64,000 bases of DNA from Pontibacter virosus. GTDB lineage: Bacteria > Bacteroidota > Bacteroidia > Cytophagales > Hymenobacteraceae. The stretch covers positions 62,001-126,000 of the forward strand of contig NZ_QEKI01000008.1 in the NCBI RefSeq assembly GCF_003096355.1, read 5' to 3'. Every line of letters begins with the position of its first letter. Positions within the stretch are counted from its first letter, which is position 1. A model generated the notes under the pieces. That model did not search any database. It had not been told where the DNA came from and saw only the letters and a program-made list of their open reading frames with translations. Positions 36,617 to 45,007 of the stretch are shown in pieces. The translations under genes and the position numbers were made by a program.

Positions 36617-37084
36617 ATGATGACGCTAACACAAGAACTTGAACTGAAGAAAAAATTACTGCAGGAGTCAACCAAGCTGTTAAACATGCAAATTCAGGCA
36701 GCAAAAGAGGCCATGGACGAGGCGCAGGAAAGTGCCAACGAGCACCATGGCGCCATTGAAGATAAATTTGAATCCTTTCGGGAGGCTTGCCAGATCCAGC
36801 GCGACATGTACGCGCGACAACTGGATGAACTGATCACCACCATGGGGGTGCTGAAAAGAGTGAATTCTACGAAGGAAAATAAGGAAGTATCGTTTGGAGC
36901 AGTGGTGATGACAGAGCTCCAAAACTACTTTATAGGCGTGAGCCTGGGCGAGATCAAAATCGACGGGGAGTCTTTCTTCGCTATCTCGGGTCTGTCACCG
37001 CTATATAAGGCGATGGAGGGCAGAACCAGTGGCGAAAGCTTTGTTTTTCGTGATAAAACCTATAAAGTACTGCAGGTATTTTGA
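36617..37084 (+). CDS. GreA/GreB-like transcription elongation factor family protein
   Basis: 155 residues from the ATG at 36617; a GTG at 36572 is in frame but adds an unlike tail. The N-terminal 60 residues form an antiparallel coiled coil (LTQELELKKKLLQESTKLLNMQIQ), the C-terminal part is the FKBP-like GreA domain (VSFGAVVMTELQNYFIGVSLGEIKIDGESFFAISGLSPLYKAM). It probably enters the secondary channel of RNA polymerase; whether the tip acidic residues needed for transcript cleavage are functional (EAMDEAQESANE) is unclear. Monocistronic, closed by a strong terminator. Confidence 0.8.
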   Translation: MMTLTQELELKKKLLQESTKLLNMQIQAAKEAMDEAQESANEHHGAIEDKFESFREACQIQRDMYARQLDELITTMGVLKRVNSTKENKEVSFGAVVMTELQNYFIGVSLGEIKIDGESFFAISGLSPLYKAMEGRTSGESFVFRDKTYKVLQVF

Positions 37085-37153
37085 TACTGACCACCAGTAT
37101 AGTAAACCTTTTGCTCGAAAATGAGTTTAATAAAGCAGTAAAGGGTTGAAAAC

Positions 37154-37188
37154 AAAAAAGGTTGGCTTTAGGGCCAACCTTTTTTGCT
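37154..37188. terminator. Bidirectional terminator
   Basis: Perfect 13-base inverted repeat AAAAAAGGTTGGC / GCCAACCTTTTTT (37154-37166 and 37173-37185) with a 6-base loop; serves the GreA-like gene and the convergent DUF2147 gene. Confidence 0.93.
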
Positions 37189-37209
37189 TTCCGTCTTAAG
37201 ACAGTCCAT

Positions 37210-37641
37210 TTATTCTACACGGGTCCAGTTTTGCGTTCTGCCGATGAGGGAAATACCGATATAGCCCTTTACTTCCATCTTGTCTTTTCCCGTCATCTTC
37301 ATATAGCATGAGTACGTTTTGCCGCTCTCCGGATCGTAGATGGTACCATCATCCCACTTATTGCTACTGTCGTACTTAAAGTCTTTCATGAACACCATGC
37401 CCTGCAGCGGACGGTTACGTAATTTCTTGTCCGGGTTGTTTTCATCCAGCTTTGGTTTCCCATTTCTGAGTGGCTCCTTTAATTGCACGATCTTACCATA
37501 CAGTTTATCGCCTGACTGGTAAATCTCAAAGCGAGCTTTGCCTTCTTCGTTGGTCCAGATGCCAACAGGAGAAAGTTTCTGGGCCCACGCTACAGTAGAA
37601 AACAGCATAAGGGCAACAAGGGTTAGCAGGTGTTTTTTCAT
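37210..37641 (-). CDS. DUF2147 family exported protein
   Basis: 143 residues. Signal peptide ends at AWA-Q. The DUF2147 core is plain: SPVGIWTNEEGKARFEIYQSGDKLYGKIV, KLRNRPLQGMVFMKDFKYD, WDDGTIYDPESGKTYSCYMKM and LIGRTQNWTRVE. Lipocalin-like periplasmic protein of unknown ligand. Upstream on the minus strand TATATTTC lies at promoter distance. Confidence 0.92.
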   Translation of the reverse strand: MKKHLLTLVALMLFSTVAWAQKLSPVGIWTNEEGKARFEIYQSGDKLYGKIVQLKEPLRNGKPKLDENNPDKKLRNRPLQGMVFMKDFKYDSSNKWDDGTIYDPESGKTYSCYMKMTGKDKMEVKGYIGISLIGRTQNWTRVE

Positions 37642-37920
37642 GATTTAGTTATTGTTTGATAAGATTAGTAACGAAATATATGGAAAATAATTCATTTTTC
37701 AACTTAAATACGCCGCTGGTCGATTTTTACAATAGTGAGGCGCAGTAAAACATATTCCGTAAATCAGAATGACAACTGGAGTTAAATTTTCTTGTACCTG
37801 ATCAGAGTCTTTTCAGATTCTGCACTTGCTTTATTCTGAGCGACTTAAGATAACAGTATGCAATTAACAGGCCACTATGCGTTCTTCAAAAAGAAAATCC
37901 GATAAAATAAGTGCAGAACC

Positions 37921-37946
37921 TTGTGAACTTATCGGCGTTATTTTAA
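37921..37946 (+). promoter_or_regulatory. Candidate promoter for the RNA at 37953-38266
   Basis: TTG at 37921 and TATTTTAA at 37939 lie in the spacing of the Bacteroidota promoter; the -7 element agrees at TAnnTT and differs in its last two bases. Start of transcription would be near 37953. Confidence 0.4.
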
Positions 37947-37952
37947 CTTTAT

Positions 37953-38266
37953 ACAATCAGTGAAAGCGGCGAGTGCTGCGGCTTTGCGTATGACTGCCTG
38001 GTGCAGCGACGCATGGTTTATGTCGGACTAAAGAGAAAGGAGGTGCTATGTCTAATCCATCAGTCGTCTTAGTAAGCCTTGGTAATAGTGTTCACCTCAA
38101 TGGTGTGCAGGCTTAGTAAGCAGTGAGTATCTACTGCTTACGCAGTAAATATTACCTTTGGTCTTGAGTGATGGTGCTGCTGCAAAACAGAGCGCCGCTT
38201 GTTAAGATTTGAAGGATTCTTAAAGCGCTTGGTGTAACTTGACGGGCTACACCAGGCGCTTTTTCT
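37953..38266 (+). ncRNA. Candidate structured RNA with anti-16S (Shine-Dalgarno) segment
   Basis: The 665 bases between 37642 and 38306 hold no long frame, but on the plus strand they contain, in order: the candidate promoter; a GC-rich part; AGAAAGGAGGTG (38034-38045), a 12-base complement of the usual 16S 3' end; an ATG 2 bases later; a perfect 9-base hairpin GTAAGCAGT / ACTGCTTAC (38116-38124 and 38133-38141); and a strong terminator whose T run is on the plus strand although no plus-strand gene precedes it. Together these indicate a transcript of about 315 bases. It does not match tmRNA, RNase P RNA, SRP RNA or 6S RNA by their key sequences. Its nature (regulatory RNA, leader peptide message or relic) is unknown. 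Confidence 0.5.
38048..38116 (+). CDS. Possible 22-residue peptide within the candidate RNA
   Basis: ATG at 38048 follows AAAGGAGG after only four bases and opens a 22-codon frame (MSNPSVVLVSLGNSVHLNGV and two more residues) ending in TAG at 38114-38116, exactly where the 9-base hairpin begins. Nothing else supports translation; codon use cannot be judged at this length. Confidence 0.25.
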   Translation: MSNPSVVLVSLGNSVHLNGVQA

Positions 38267-38268
38267 TT
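38222..38268 (+). terminator. Strong terminator of the candidate RNA
   Basis: 15-base inverted repeat (38222-38236 and 38248-38262, one G-T pair) with an 11-base loop, followed by TTTTTCTTTT on the plus strand. The minus-strand flank is a poorer tail, so the main use should be for a plus-strand transcript. Confidence 0.85.
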
Positions 38269-38306
38269 TGCCTGATTATTAGTACTGCCCAGTAGGAGCC
38301 CAAGAC

Positions 38307-38681
38307 CTACAAATCGTCTTTATAAATCGTGTTGTTGCGCAACCTGCGCTCGTTTAGAAAAGAGGCAACATAAGAGAAGACCGCCAGGAAACAGCTTATA
38401 CCCATCAGCAGAATCAGGATATGCTTGCCGTCCCACACAAAAGTGTTCGGATCGATGCGCAGGATCAGCAGAAAACCAGCCAGTAAGGTAAGGGCTGAAA
38501 CAGTGTGAAAAACAAACCGATTGTGGCGTTTAAGATGGTAAGTAGTAGCAAGAAGCAGTATCCCAAACATGGGAGCCAGCAGGGCCAAAAGCGGTCGGGA
38601 AGGGGACAGGAAATAAGCGGCCAGGCCGGCCAGGATCAAAACCAGGGCGTTGATGGAATTAGCTATGTAAGGATGCACCAT
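38307..38681 (-). CDS. Small four-helix membrane protein, unknown function
   Basis: 124 residues with four hydrophobic segments (about 9-26, 30-47, 57-74, 86-107) separated by short loops, and a charged C-terminus (NERRLRNNTIYKDDL). It looks like a four-helix inner-membrane protein of the general small transporter-like or DUF type, but I do not recognise the family. No operon partner. Confidence 0.7.
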   Translation of the reverse strand: MVHPYIANSINALVLILAGLAAYFLSPSRPLLALLAPMFGILLLATTYHLKRHNRFVFHTVSALTLLAGFLLILRIDPNTFVWDGKHILILLMGISCFLAVFSYVASFLNERRLRNNTIYKDDL

Positions 38682-38781
38682 GTTCTTTTCTTTTAGCGGA
38701 AAATTGCCCGACCAGCGAATGCCAGTCGGGCTATATAGTGTATCTTACGTAATTACCGGGAATTTATGTTTAGCTTATACC

Positions 38782-39429
38782 TTATAGTACGCGCCTAACA
38801 TCCAGAAAACGAACCTCGTAACCAGTGCCCTCTACCTGGCTGATTTTAACACCGCCGTTAGAAGAAGAGTGCACAAAACTGATGGTATCGCCCGGCTCGG
38901 AGATAACGATACCCACATGACCCGGCTCACGTACCTGGGGGTTTGTACCCGTAAATATAACCAAGTCACCCGGTCGTGCCTCGTCACGGTCCACTGGTAT
39001 GCCGTCTTCTGACTGTGTAGTGGATGAGCGCGTTACCGGTACGCCAAATTTTTGGAATACATGCGATGTAAAGCCAGAGCAGTCAAAACCACTGTTGCTG
39101 GTGCCCCCATACAGATAAGGAGTTCCCATTAGCGTCAAAGCATACGAAATCAATGAATCCGTAGGAGTTGTGCCACTGGCATCGATCCAACGCGCTTCAG
39201 CATCGTCTTCCCAGGAAGATTTAGCGTTATCGGTTTTGACTGCCATACTTGTCCTGCGCTTTTCTGAAGTGGCGGATGAAGTAACCGTTTCAGATTTATC
39301 AGTTTTCAGGGTGGCAAATTGCACCGGCGTCGTCTCATCGGAAGCGGTGGCCGCCTCGTCACTGCCCGCTGACATCATAATCAATAGCAACACAACAGGG
39401 GCGAGCATTAAAGCAAATATCTTTTTCAT
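38782..39429 (-). CDS. NlpC/P60 family cysteine peptidase (C40)
   Basis: 215 residues from the ATG at 39429 (MKKIFALML). Hydrophobic signal region, a Ser/Thr/Ala-rich spacer, then the catalytic domain: the Cys in GGTSNSGFDCSGFTSHV, His in REPGHVGIVIS and the third residue in FVHSSSNGG. These enzymes cut D-Glu-diaminopimelate bonds in cell-wall peptides. Probably periplasmic. Monocistronic. Confidence 0.92.
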   Translation of the reverse strand: MKKIFALMLAPVVLLLIMMSAGSDEAATASDETTPVQFATLKTDKSETVTSSATSEKRRTSMAVKTDNAKSSWEDDAEARWIDASGTTPTDSLISYALTLMGTPYLYGGTSNSGFDCSGFTSHVFQKFGVPVTRSSTTQSEDGIPVDRDEARPGDLVIFTGTNPQVREPGHVGIVISEPGDTISFVHSSSNGGVKISQVEGTGYEVRFLDVRRVL

Positions 39430-39696
39430 AGCGTTAGGGTATAGGTTAAGTAACAATACCTATGGAAATATCGTGCCAAAGTTCCAAAATACGCCCATGG
39501 ATGAGCTATATAAAAGTCAGATTATCTGATAATAAGCAACAGGAAGCGGCAGATTTCACAGGCATTTCGGGGACGTTTATCAGTAATTTTTAGCCGTTTG
39601 TATAAAAATCCTTTTCGCAAGAAATATATATGGTATAATTATACTAAATATTTGAACATAATACATAAATTGGCCAATGAATTTAACCTTGTTAGG

Positions 39697-40110
39697 ATGA
39701 AATTTTATAAGTCAGATACCTGTGAAGCGTGCTATGTGGCTGATAGGCTGGAATTAAGGTATGACCAAAATGTGCAGACGGAAGATTTTAGGAAAGGACT
39801 GCTTATAGCTTTAAAATTTGCCAAGGATCATCAAATTAAGTTGTGGTTATTTGACCTTCGTAGTATAGGCCGTCTGAGCGAGGAAGAAGAAACCTGGTTG
39901 CAGGTACAGCTTTTCCCACAGATCATGATGTACCTGGGCACAGGCAATCATGTAGCCCTGGTGGTAGATGAGCGTTGTTACAATGATATGATCCAGGAAT
40001 CGGGCTTGCTGGGGCTTAAAAGCTACAATTCCTTTATCATTATAAATACTTTCTGCGACTTGCAGCACGCCATCCAATGGCTCGACCAACGCCAGTCGGA
40101 GTGCGCCTGA
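39697..40110 (+). CDS. STAS-like protein, paralogue 1 of 3
   Basis: 137 residues from the ATG at 39697; the frame extends upstream without a good start. Pattern: strand-helix start, then LWLFDLRSIGRLSEEEETWL with D53 and W67, FPQIMM (P74), and ending in LQHAIQWLDQ. D53, W67 and P74 have the same spacing (14 and 7) in the genes at 42220 and 44434, which establishes a local paralogous family. The overall size and the D-x-(R/S) strand suggest a STAS/SpoIIAA-like fold; no kinase or sigma regulator is adjacent. Preceded by about 240 AT-rich bases. Confidence 0.72.
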   Translation: MKFYKSDTCEACYVADRLELRYDQNVQTEDFRKGLLIALKFAKDHQIKLWLFDLRSIGRLSEEEETWLQVQLFPQIMMYLGTGNHVALVVDERCYNDMIQESGLLGLKSYNSFIIINTFCDLQHAIQWLDQRQSECA

Positions 40111-40211
40111 ACAGTTGCGTCATCCTATACCTGAACAATGCGGATTTTGAAAAGCAGGCTTTTTATCGTAAAATGCCGGAAAGCTTTTAATCATCAATCC
40201 ATTTATACCGC

Positions 40212-42014
40212 ATGTTTCACCCCAGGCATTCTATCATATCCCTTTTTCTAACCTGCTTTTTCTTTTTCCTGACAGTTCTACCGGCACTTGCCGCCGACCT
40301 GCGCTATACCTTGTCGATGCCGGAACCCCATACCCATTATTTTGAGGTAGAGGTAGAGCTGAGCGGTGCCCGACAGAACTACATCGACTATAAAATGCCA
40401 GTGTGGGCGCCGGGCTCATACCTGGTGCGTGAGTTCGCTAAAAACGTGGAGGGCTTCAGCGCCGCTGACCAATCGGGCAAGGCGCTGCGGCACGAGAAGA
40501 TCAGTAAAAACACCTGGCGTGTGTACAGCAACAAAGCCAACGCCGTGCGGGTGCGTTACAAGGTATACGCTTATGAAATGAGCGTGCGTACCAGCTTTCT
40601 GGACGCTTCTCATGGTTATGTGAATGGCACCAGCATGTTCATGTATCCGGAGGGCTATCAAAAGCAGCAGGGTATGCTGGCAGTGCAGCCCTACAAAGAA
40701 TGGGAAACGGTGTCTACCGGCCTGAAAAACACAGGTAACTTTACCTATACCTTCCCTGATTACGATGTGCTGGCAGACTCACCACTGGAGATCGGCAACC
40801 ACCAGGTGCTGCGTTTCGAAGCGGGTGGCGTGCCCCATGAAGTGGCCATGTACGGCGAGGGTAATTACGAGCCAAAGCGCCTGTTGGCCGACATGAAAAA
40901 AGTGGTAGAAGAGTGCATCAGCCTGATGGGAAAACTGCCCGTTGACCGCTATGTGTTCATCGTGCACAACCTGCACCGCGGCGGTGGCGGACTGGAGCAC
41001 CTGAATTCGACCACATTGCAAACGAGCCGCTGGAACTACGGCACAGAACAGGGCTATACCGGCTTTATGTCGCTAGTCGCGCACGAGTACTTCCACCTTT
41101 GGAACGTAAAGCGTCTGCGTCCGGCACCGCTTGGTCCTTTCGATTATGACAAAGAAAACTATACCCGTTTGCTGTGGGTGTCGGAGGGCATTACCAGTTA
41201 TTACGATGATTTGCTCACGCAACGCGCCGGACTAATGAGTACACAACGCTACCTTGATGTAGTGGCGGGTAGCATCAACTCCGTGGAGAACACACCAGGC
41301 AATCAGGTACAGACAGTAGCCGAGTCCAGCTTCGATGCCTGGATCAAGTACTACCGACGCAATGAGAACTCAAACAACGCAGAAGTTTCTTACTATACCA
41401 AAGGTGGTGTGCTTGGGCACTTGCTCAACATGGAAATCATGAAAAACACGAAGGGCGACAAGAGCCTGGACGATGTGATGCGCTATATGTACGACCACTA
41501 CTACGCCAAGCTCAACCGTGCCTTCACAGAGCAGGAGTTTAAAGAAGTACTGGAACGCTTCGCCGGTCGCAAGCTGGATGACTTTTTCCAGCACTATGTG
41601 CACGGCACCAAAACACCGGACTATAATCAGTATTTCGAGGCGGCCGGCCTGCGACTTGTCAACCAGAACGAAGGCGTGCTCAACCTAAATTGGGGCGCTG
41701 GTACAGCTGTTGAAAATGGCCGCACTATTGTAAAGACGGTGGCGCGTGGCAGCAGCACCTGGGAGGGTGGCCTAAACGTGAATGATGAACTCATTGCCAT
41801 TGACGGATACAGAGTAGAGAGCGATATTTCTCCTTTGATCAGCGGGCGTGCGATCGGTGATAAGGTACCGGTTACTGTTGCACGTGACGGCAAACTGGTG
41901 GAACTGCAAATTCCAATTGTGGCAGACAAGAGTGTTCGTTATCAGTTTGTGCGGGTAGAAAAGCCATCCGCAGTGCAAGAAAAAATTTACAAGCAATGGT
42001 TAAAGCAAAATTAA
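40212..42014 (+). CDS. M61 family aminopeptidase with PDZ domain
   Basis: 600 residues. Signal peptide (SLFLTCFFFFLTVLPALAA). The M61 N-terminal beta domain (YTLSMPEPHTHYFEVEVELS) is followed by the zinc site HEYFHLW (His 291) with the downstream glutamate in LLWVSEGITSYYDD, and by a C-terminal PDZ-like domain (about 490-570, NVNDELIAIDGYRV). Glycyl-type aminopeptidase, likely periplasmic or outer-membrane-associated; substrate preference for Gly/Ala-ended peptides is family knowledge. Monocistronic. Confidence 0.93.
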   Translation: MFHPRHSIISLFLTCFFFFLTVLPALAADLRYTLSMPEPHTHYFEVEVELSGARQNYIDYKMPVWAPGSYLVREFAKNVEGFSAADQSGKALRHEKISKNTWRVYSNKANAVRVRYKVYAYEMSVRTSFLDASHGYVNGTSMFMYPEGYQKQQGMLAVQPYKEWETVSTGLKNTGNFTYTFPDYDVLADSPLEIGNHQVLRFEAGGVPHEVAMYGEGNYEPKRLLADMKKVVEECISLMGKLPVDRYVFIVHNLHRGGGGLEHLNSTTLQTSRWNYGTEQGYTGFMSLVAHEYFHLWNVKRLRPAPLGPFDYDKENYTRLLWVSEGITSYYDDLLTQRAGLMSTQRYLDVVAGSINSVENTPGNQVQTVAESSFDAWIKYYRRNENSNNAEVSYYTKGGVLGHLLNMEIMKNTKGDKSLDDVMRYMYDHYYAKLNRAFTEQEFKEVLERFAGRKLDDFFQHYVHGTKTPDYNQYFEAAGLRLVNQNEGVLNLNWGAGTAVENGRTIVKTVARGSSTWEGGLNVNDELIAIDGYRVESDISPLISGRAIGDKVPVTVARDGKLVELQIPIVADKSVRYQFVRVEKPSAVQEKIYKQWLKQN

Positions 42015-42219
42015 CAGAGACAAAGGTTTGCTGATTCAGGGCTTAATAATAGGAATATGTTGATATAGTTATGGGTATTTGAAATAGCACTGTTTTACTA
42101 TCAACGAGTAACCAGTGAATTGTACCGATCTTGGTAACTTTTAGAAAGTAGTATTTGCACAAAAATAAAATACATCATATATTTCGAATATAAACACCAG
42201 AAACCAAGCGGTTTGCCTT

Positions 42220-42663
42220 ATGGTTATTAGTGATTCGTCCTATGCATTTGTTAACTATTCAAAGGAAGCAAATGTGCTGTGCATTAGCTGGAAATTGAAA
42301 CCAGATACAGAGCAGTTCCGGAATCTCTATTGGCAGGTATTGCAATTTGTAAAGAACAGTCCTAACATTCGTTTTTACAGTACGGATATTTCGCGCATTG
42401 GCCCCCTGGATGCTGAGCAGGAAGCCTGGTTGAGTCGCGAGTATTACCCACAGGTGTCCGATATCATCGGCGAGGACATCTATGCAGCTGTGATCTTCTC
42501 GGAGGGACATTTTAAAGCACTGGTCAACAATTACATCGCATCCCAACTGCTTCCGCTGCATGAGTTCATACACTTCAATTACTTTACAGTAAAAGAAGAG
42601 GCCATGGATTGGCTCCTGTATATGCAAAAAGGTCAGGACCTTGCCATCTTTGCAAAATCCTGA
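42220..42663 (+). CDS. STAS-like protein, paralogue 2 of 3
   Basis: 147 residues. Core: FYSTDISRIGPLDAEQEAWL with D56 and W70, then YYPQVSDI (P77, Q78) and a C-terminal VKEEAMDWLLYMQK. Spacing of D, W and P is identical to that in the neighbours at 39697 and 44434. AT-rich upstream region of about 200 bases. Convergent with glutamate dehydrogenase, 28 bases between stops. Confidence 0.75.
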   Translation: MVISDSSYAFVNYSKEANVLCISWKLKPDTEQFRNLYWQVLQFVKNSPNIRFYSTDISRIGPLDAEQEAWLSREYYPQVSDIIGEDIYAAVIFSEGHFKALVNNYIASQLLPLHEFIHFNYFTVKEEAMDWLLYMQKGQDLAIFAKS

Positions 42664-42691
42664 CCTTAACTACTATAGCTGTTCTAACCCA

Positions 42692-44116
42692 TCAAGGGAA
42701 AATGCCGAGCGCTTCATAGCTGACCCCAATCTTTTCGATGGCCGAAAGGAAAGCTGCTGTGCGCATGTCTTCCATGTCTTTTCTGTTCATTACGCCCCTG
42801 ATCTCATGATATGCATTGATCATGGTGTCCTCTAAACCGGAGCGCACAAGGCTGATCTCATCAGATCCCTGAATAAGCAAACTGCGTTCGTGCGTGGACA
42901 TGCTTTTGCCAGAAGCGCTTTCTATCGCATTTACGAGTCTGCGGTGACTGGCTTCTTCGGCCCGCTTGCCCATACGCCCAAACCGCACATTCGACAGGTT
43001 TTTGAGCCACTCGAAGTAAGAAACAGTCACACCGCCGGCATTGATGTAAAGGTCAGGTATAATGATAACGCCTTTTTCAAGCAGTATTTTCTCAGCATCA
43101 CGGGTAACAGGGCCATTGGCACCTTCCGCAATTATTTTGGCTTTGATGCGGGCGGCATTATCGGCGTGAATCTGATTCTCAAGTGCAGCAGGAAGCAGAA
43201 CATCACATTCCTCTTCCAGCAGTTCAGCTGAGTTGTTAAAGTTCTTGCACTGCCCAAAGTTCAGAATGGAGCCCGTTTCGCTACGATGTTTAAAAGCCTC
43301 GGCCACATCAATGCCGTTCGAATTGTATATACCTCCTTCGCGCTCGGCTATACCTATGATAACGGCGCCGCTCTGCTGACAGAAGTGTGCTGCGTTGTAG
43401 CCTACATTACCAAGACCCTGCACAATAATGCGCTTGCCCTCCATGGTATTGCCTTCTAATCCTGCCTTTTTCATAAGGTCAGTATCGCTGAAAGCCTCGC
43501 GTATGCCATAGAAGATTCCCAAACCAGTGGCTTCTGCACGGCCCCGTATACCTCCCTGGCCTACAGGCTTACCCGTTACGCAGCCCAAGGCATTGGTTTC
43601 GCCATATTTAAGCGCCTGGTAAGTGTCAGCGATCCAAGCCATTTCCCGGCTGCCGGTTCCGTAGTCGGGAGCTGGTACGTCCATACCCGGGCCGATCAGG
43701 TTTCTCTTGATCAGTTCAGCCGCATACCGGCGTGTTACTTTCTCAAGTGTCTTCACAGAGCTGGTACGCGGGTTGATCTTAACACCACCCTTAGCGCCTC
43801 CGAAAGGAACGTCCACCACAGCGCACTTAAACGTCATTAGCGTTGCAAGGGCCTTCACCTCATCCTCGTCTACCTGCATGCTAAATCGAATACCACCTTT
43901 CGATGGAAGTTTATGGTGGCTATGCTGTACTCTGATGCCTTCGAACACTTCTACGCGGCCGTCAATTTCAACCGGAAAGGACACTTTATAAACACTGTTG
44001 CAGGTTTTGATCTGTGCTAAAATACCAGGGTCGAGCTTTGAAAAACTGGCAGCGTGGTCGAAGAACTGGTGCACGCTTTCCAGAAATTTTTTGCCCTCAT
44101 TTTCGGTGTTTGCCAT
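42692..44116 (-). CDS. gdhA: Glutamate dehydrogenase (Glu/Leu/Phe/Val family)
   Basis: 474 residues. VFEGIRVQHSHHKLPSKGGIRFS and the catalytic-lysine region VDVPFGGAKGGVKINP are diagnostic; the NAD(P) fold is KRIIVQGLGNVGYNAAHF. The longer N-terminus and the IAEREGGIYNSNGI loop favour the NAD/NADP glutamate dehydrogenase group. Interconverts glutamate with 2-oxoglutarate and ammonia. Single gene. A GltB-like FMN protein lies 2.3 kb further on but is not linked. Confidence 0.95.
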   Translation of the reverse strand: MANTENEGKKFLESVHQFFDHAASFSKLDPGILAQIKTCNSVYKVSFPVEIDGRVEVFEGIRVQHSHHKLPSKGGIRFSMQVDEDEVKALATLMTFKCAVVDVPFGGAKGGVKINPRTSSVKTLEKVTRRYAAELIKRNLIGPGMDVPAPDYGTGSREMAWIADTYQALKYGETNALGCVTGKPVGQGGIRGRAEATGLGIFYGIREAFSDTDLMKKAGLEGNTMEGKRIIVQGLGNVGYNAAHFCQQSGAVIIGIAEREGGIYNSNGIDVAEAFKHRSETGSILNFGQCKNFNNSAELLEEECDVLLPAALENQIHADNAARIKAKIIAEGANGPVTRDAEKILLEKGVIIIPDLYINAGGVTVSYFEWLKNLSNVRFGRMGKRAEEASHRRLVNAIESASGKSMSTHERSLLIQGSDEISLVRSGLEDTMINAYHEIRGVMNRKDMEDMRTAAFLSAIEKIGVSYEALGIFP

Positions 44117-44433
44117 ACGAGTTTATATTATTTTGGTGAATGCATTAAATGAGTTTAGAACGTCTGCGGGGGTAATTTGTTTGCTTAAGGGCTTTTGTTT
44201 CAAAATCTGGCCTGAGTGCAAGGAAAATAATTTATCGACTTAGCACCTTGTAAGTAAGCCTGTTAGGTTCAAATAATATATGAATCCAATAAAATATTTA
44301 ATTATATTTTGTTAATGATATATAAATATTACATCTTTGTTTATGACATAACCTTTTCGATCTGAGTTTTGTCAAAATAAATCAGTCATGTATTCTACTT
44401 TATGGCCTTTCGCCGCATAACCTGATACGTATC
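44117..44433. other. AT-rich divergent intergenic region
   Basis: 317 bases, strongly AT-rich, between gdhA (minus) and the third STAS-like gene (plus). No coding-like frame; a ten-codon ATG frame at 44388 looks accidental. Promoters for both genes are expected here; no exact TAnnTTTG match was found. Confidence 0.5.
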
Positions 44434-44925
44434 ATGTATACAGATAATTTAATGGGTGCCAATGCCTTTGGCAAACATTTTTCGGTAAATGACCAACACA
44501 GGAGCGTGTTGCAGGAGCAGCTTAGACTGGCCTATAACCACGAGGAAGAAACACTTTATATTAAGTGGGAGGGAGAGGTAAGTTCAAGCGAGCTGCGGCA
44601 GGGATATGCGCACATCATGAACATGGTGCATACCTATAAGCCTCAAAAGTGGATCATGGATCTACAAAGCAGATTAGCCATTGAGAAAGAGGATCAGCAG
44701 TGGGTGTTCAAGTACGTTTTCCCGCAGGTGCTGCGCACCGTGAACAAGAATGTATTTGTAGCGATCGTCATGCCGGTGTTCGCCTACAACAGTGTTGTGA
44801 ATGAAATAGATGGAGACGAACTGATCGACGGGGATAACTTTATGATCATCCATCATTTTCTGTATAAGGAAGAGAGCCGTCGCTGGCTGCACGAAATGGC
44901 CGAAACGGATCTGAAAATGGCCTAG
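44434..44925 (+). CDS. STAS-like protein, paralogue 3 of 3
   Basis: 163 residues with an about 20-residue longer N-terminus than its paralogues. Core: KWIMDLQSRLAIEKEDQQWV with D76 and W90, KYVFPQVLRT (P97, Q98), and the end KEESRRWLHEM. The D-14-W-7-P spacing matches the other two. It is followed by a strong terminator. The three genes lie within 5.2 kb, each as a single unit. Confidence 0.75.
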   Translation: MYTDNLMGANAFGKHFSVNDQHRSVLQEQLRLAYNHEEETLYIKWEGEVSSSELRQGYAHIMNMVHTYKPQKWIMDLQSRLAIEKEDQQWVFKYVFPQVLRTVNKNVFVAIVMPVFAYNSVVNEIDGDELIDGDNFMIIHHFLYKEESRRWLHEMAETDLKMA

Positions 44926-44943
44926 GTATAGCGTTGTATAAAA

Positions 44944-44987
44944 AAAGAGGTCCGGCGTACGTGTATAGCACGTGGCCGGACCTCTTT
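44944..44987. terminator. Bidirectional terminator
   Basis: AAAGAGGTCCGG / CCGGACCTCTTT perfect 12-base stem (44944-44955 and 44976-44987); the loop contains further complementary bases (GTACGTG / CACGT). Serves the STAS-like gene and the convergent FKBP gene. Confidence 0.92.
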
Positions 44988-45007
44988 AGTATATGGGTGG
45001 GTATAGT

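Noticed and set aside
37642..38306. tmRNA, RNase P RNA, 6S RNA or SRP RNA in the 665-base gap
   Set aside because: The terminal and core consensus sequences of these RNAs are absent, so the transcript was left as an unnamed candidate.
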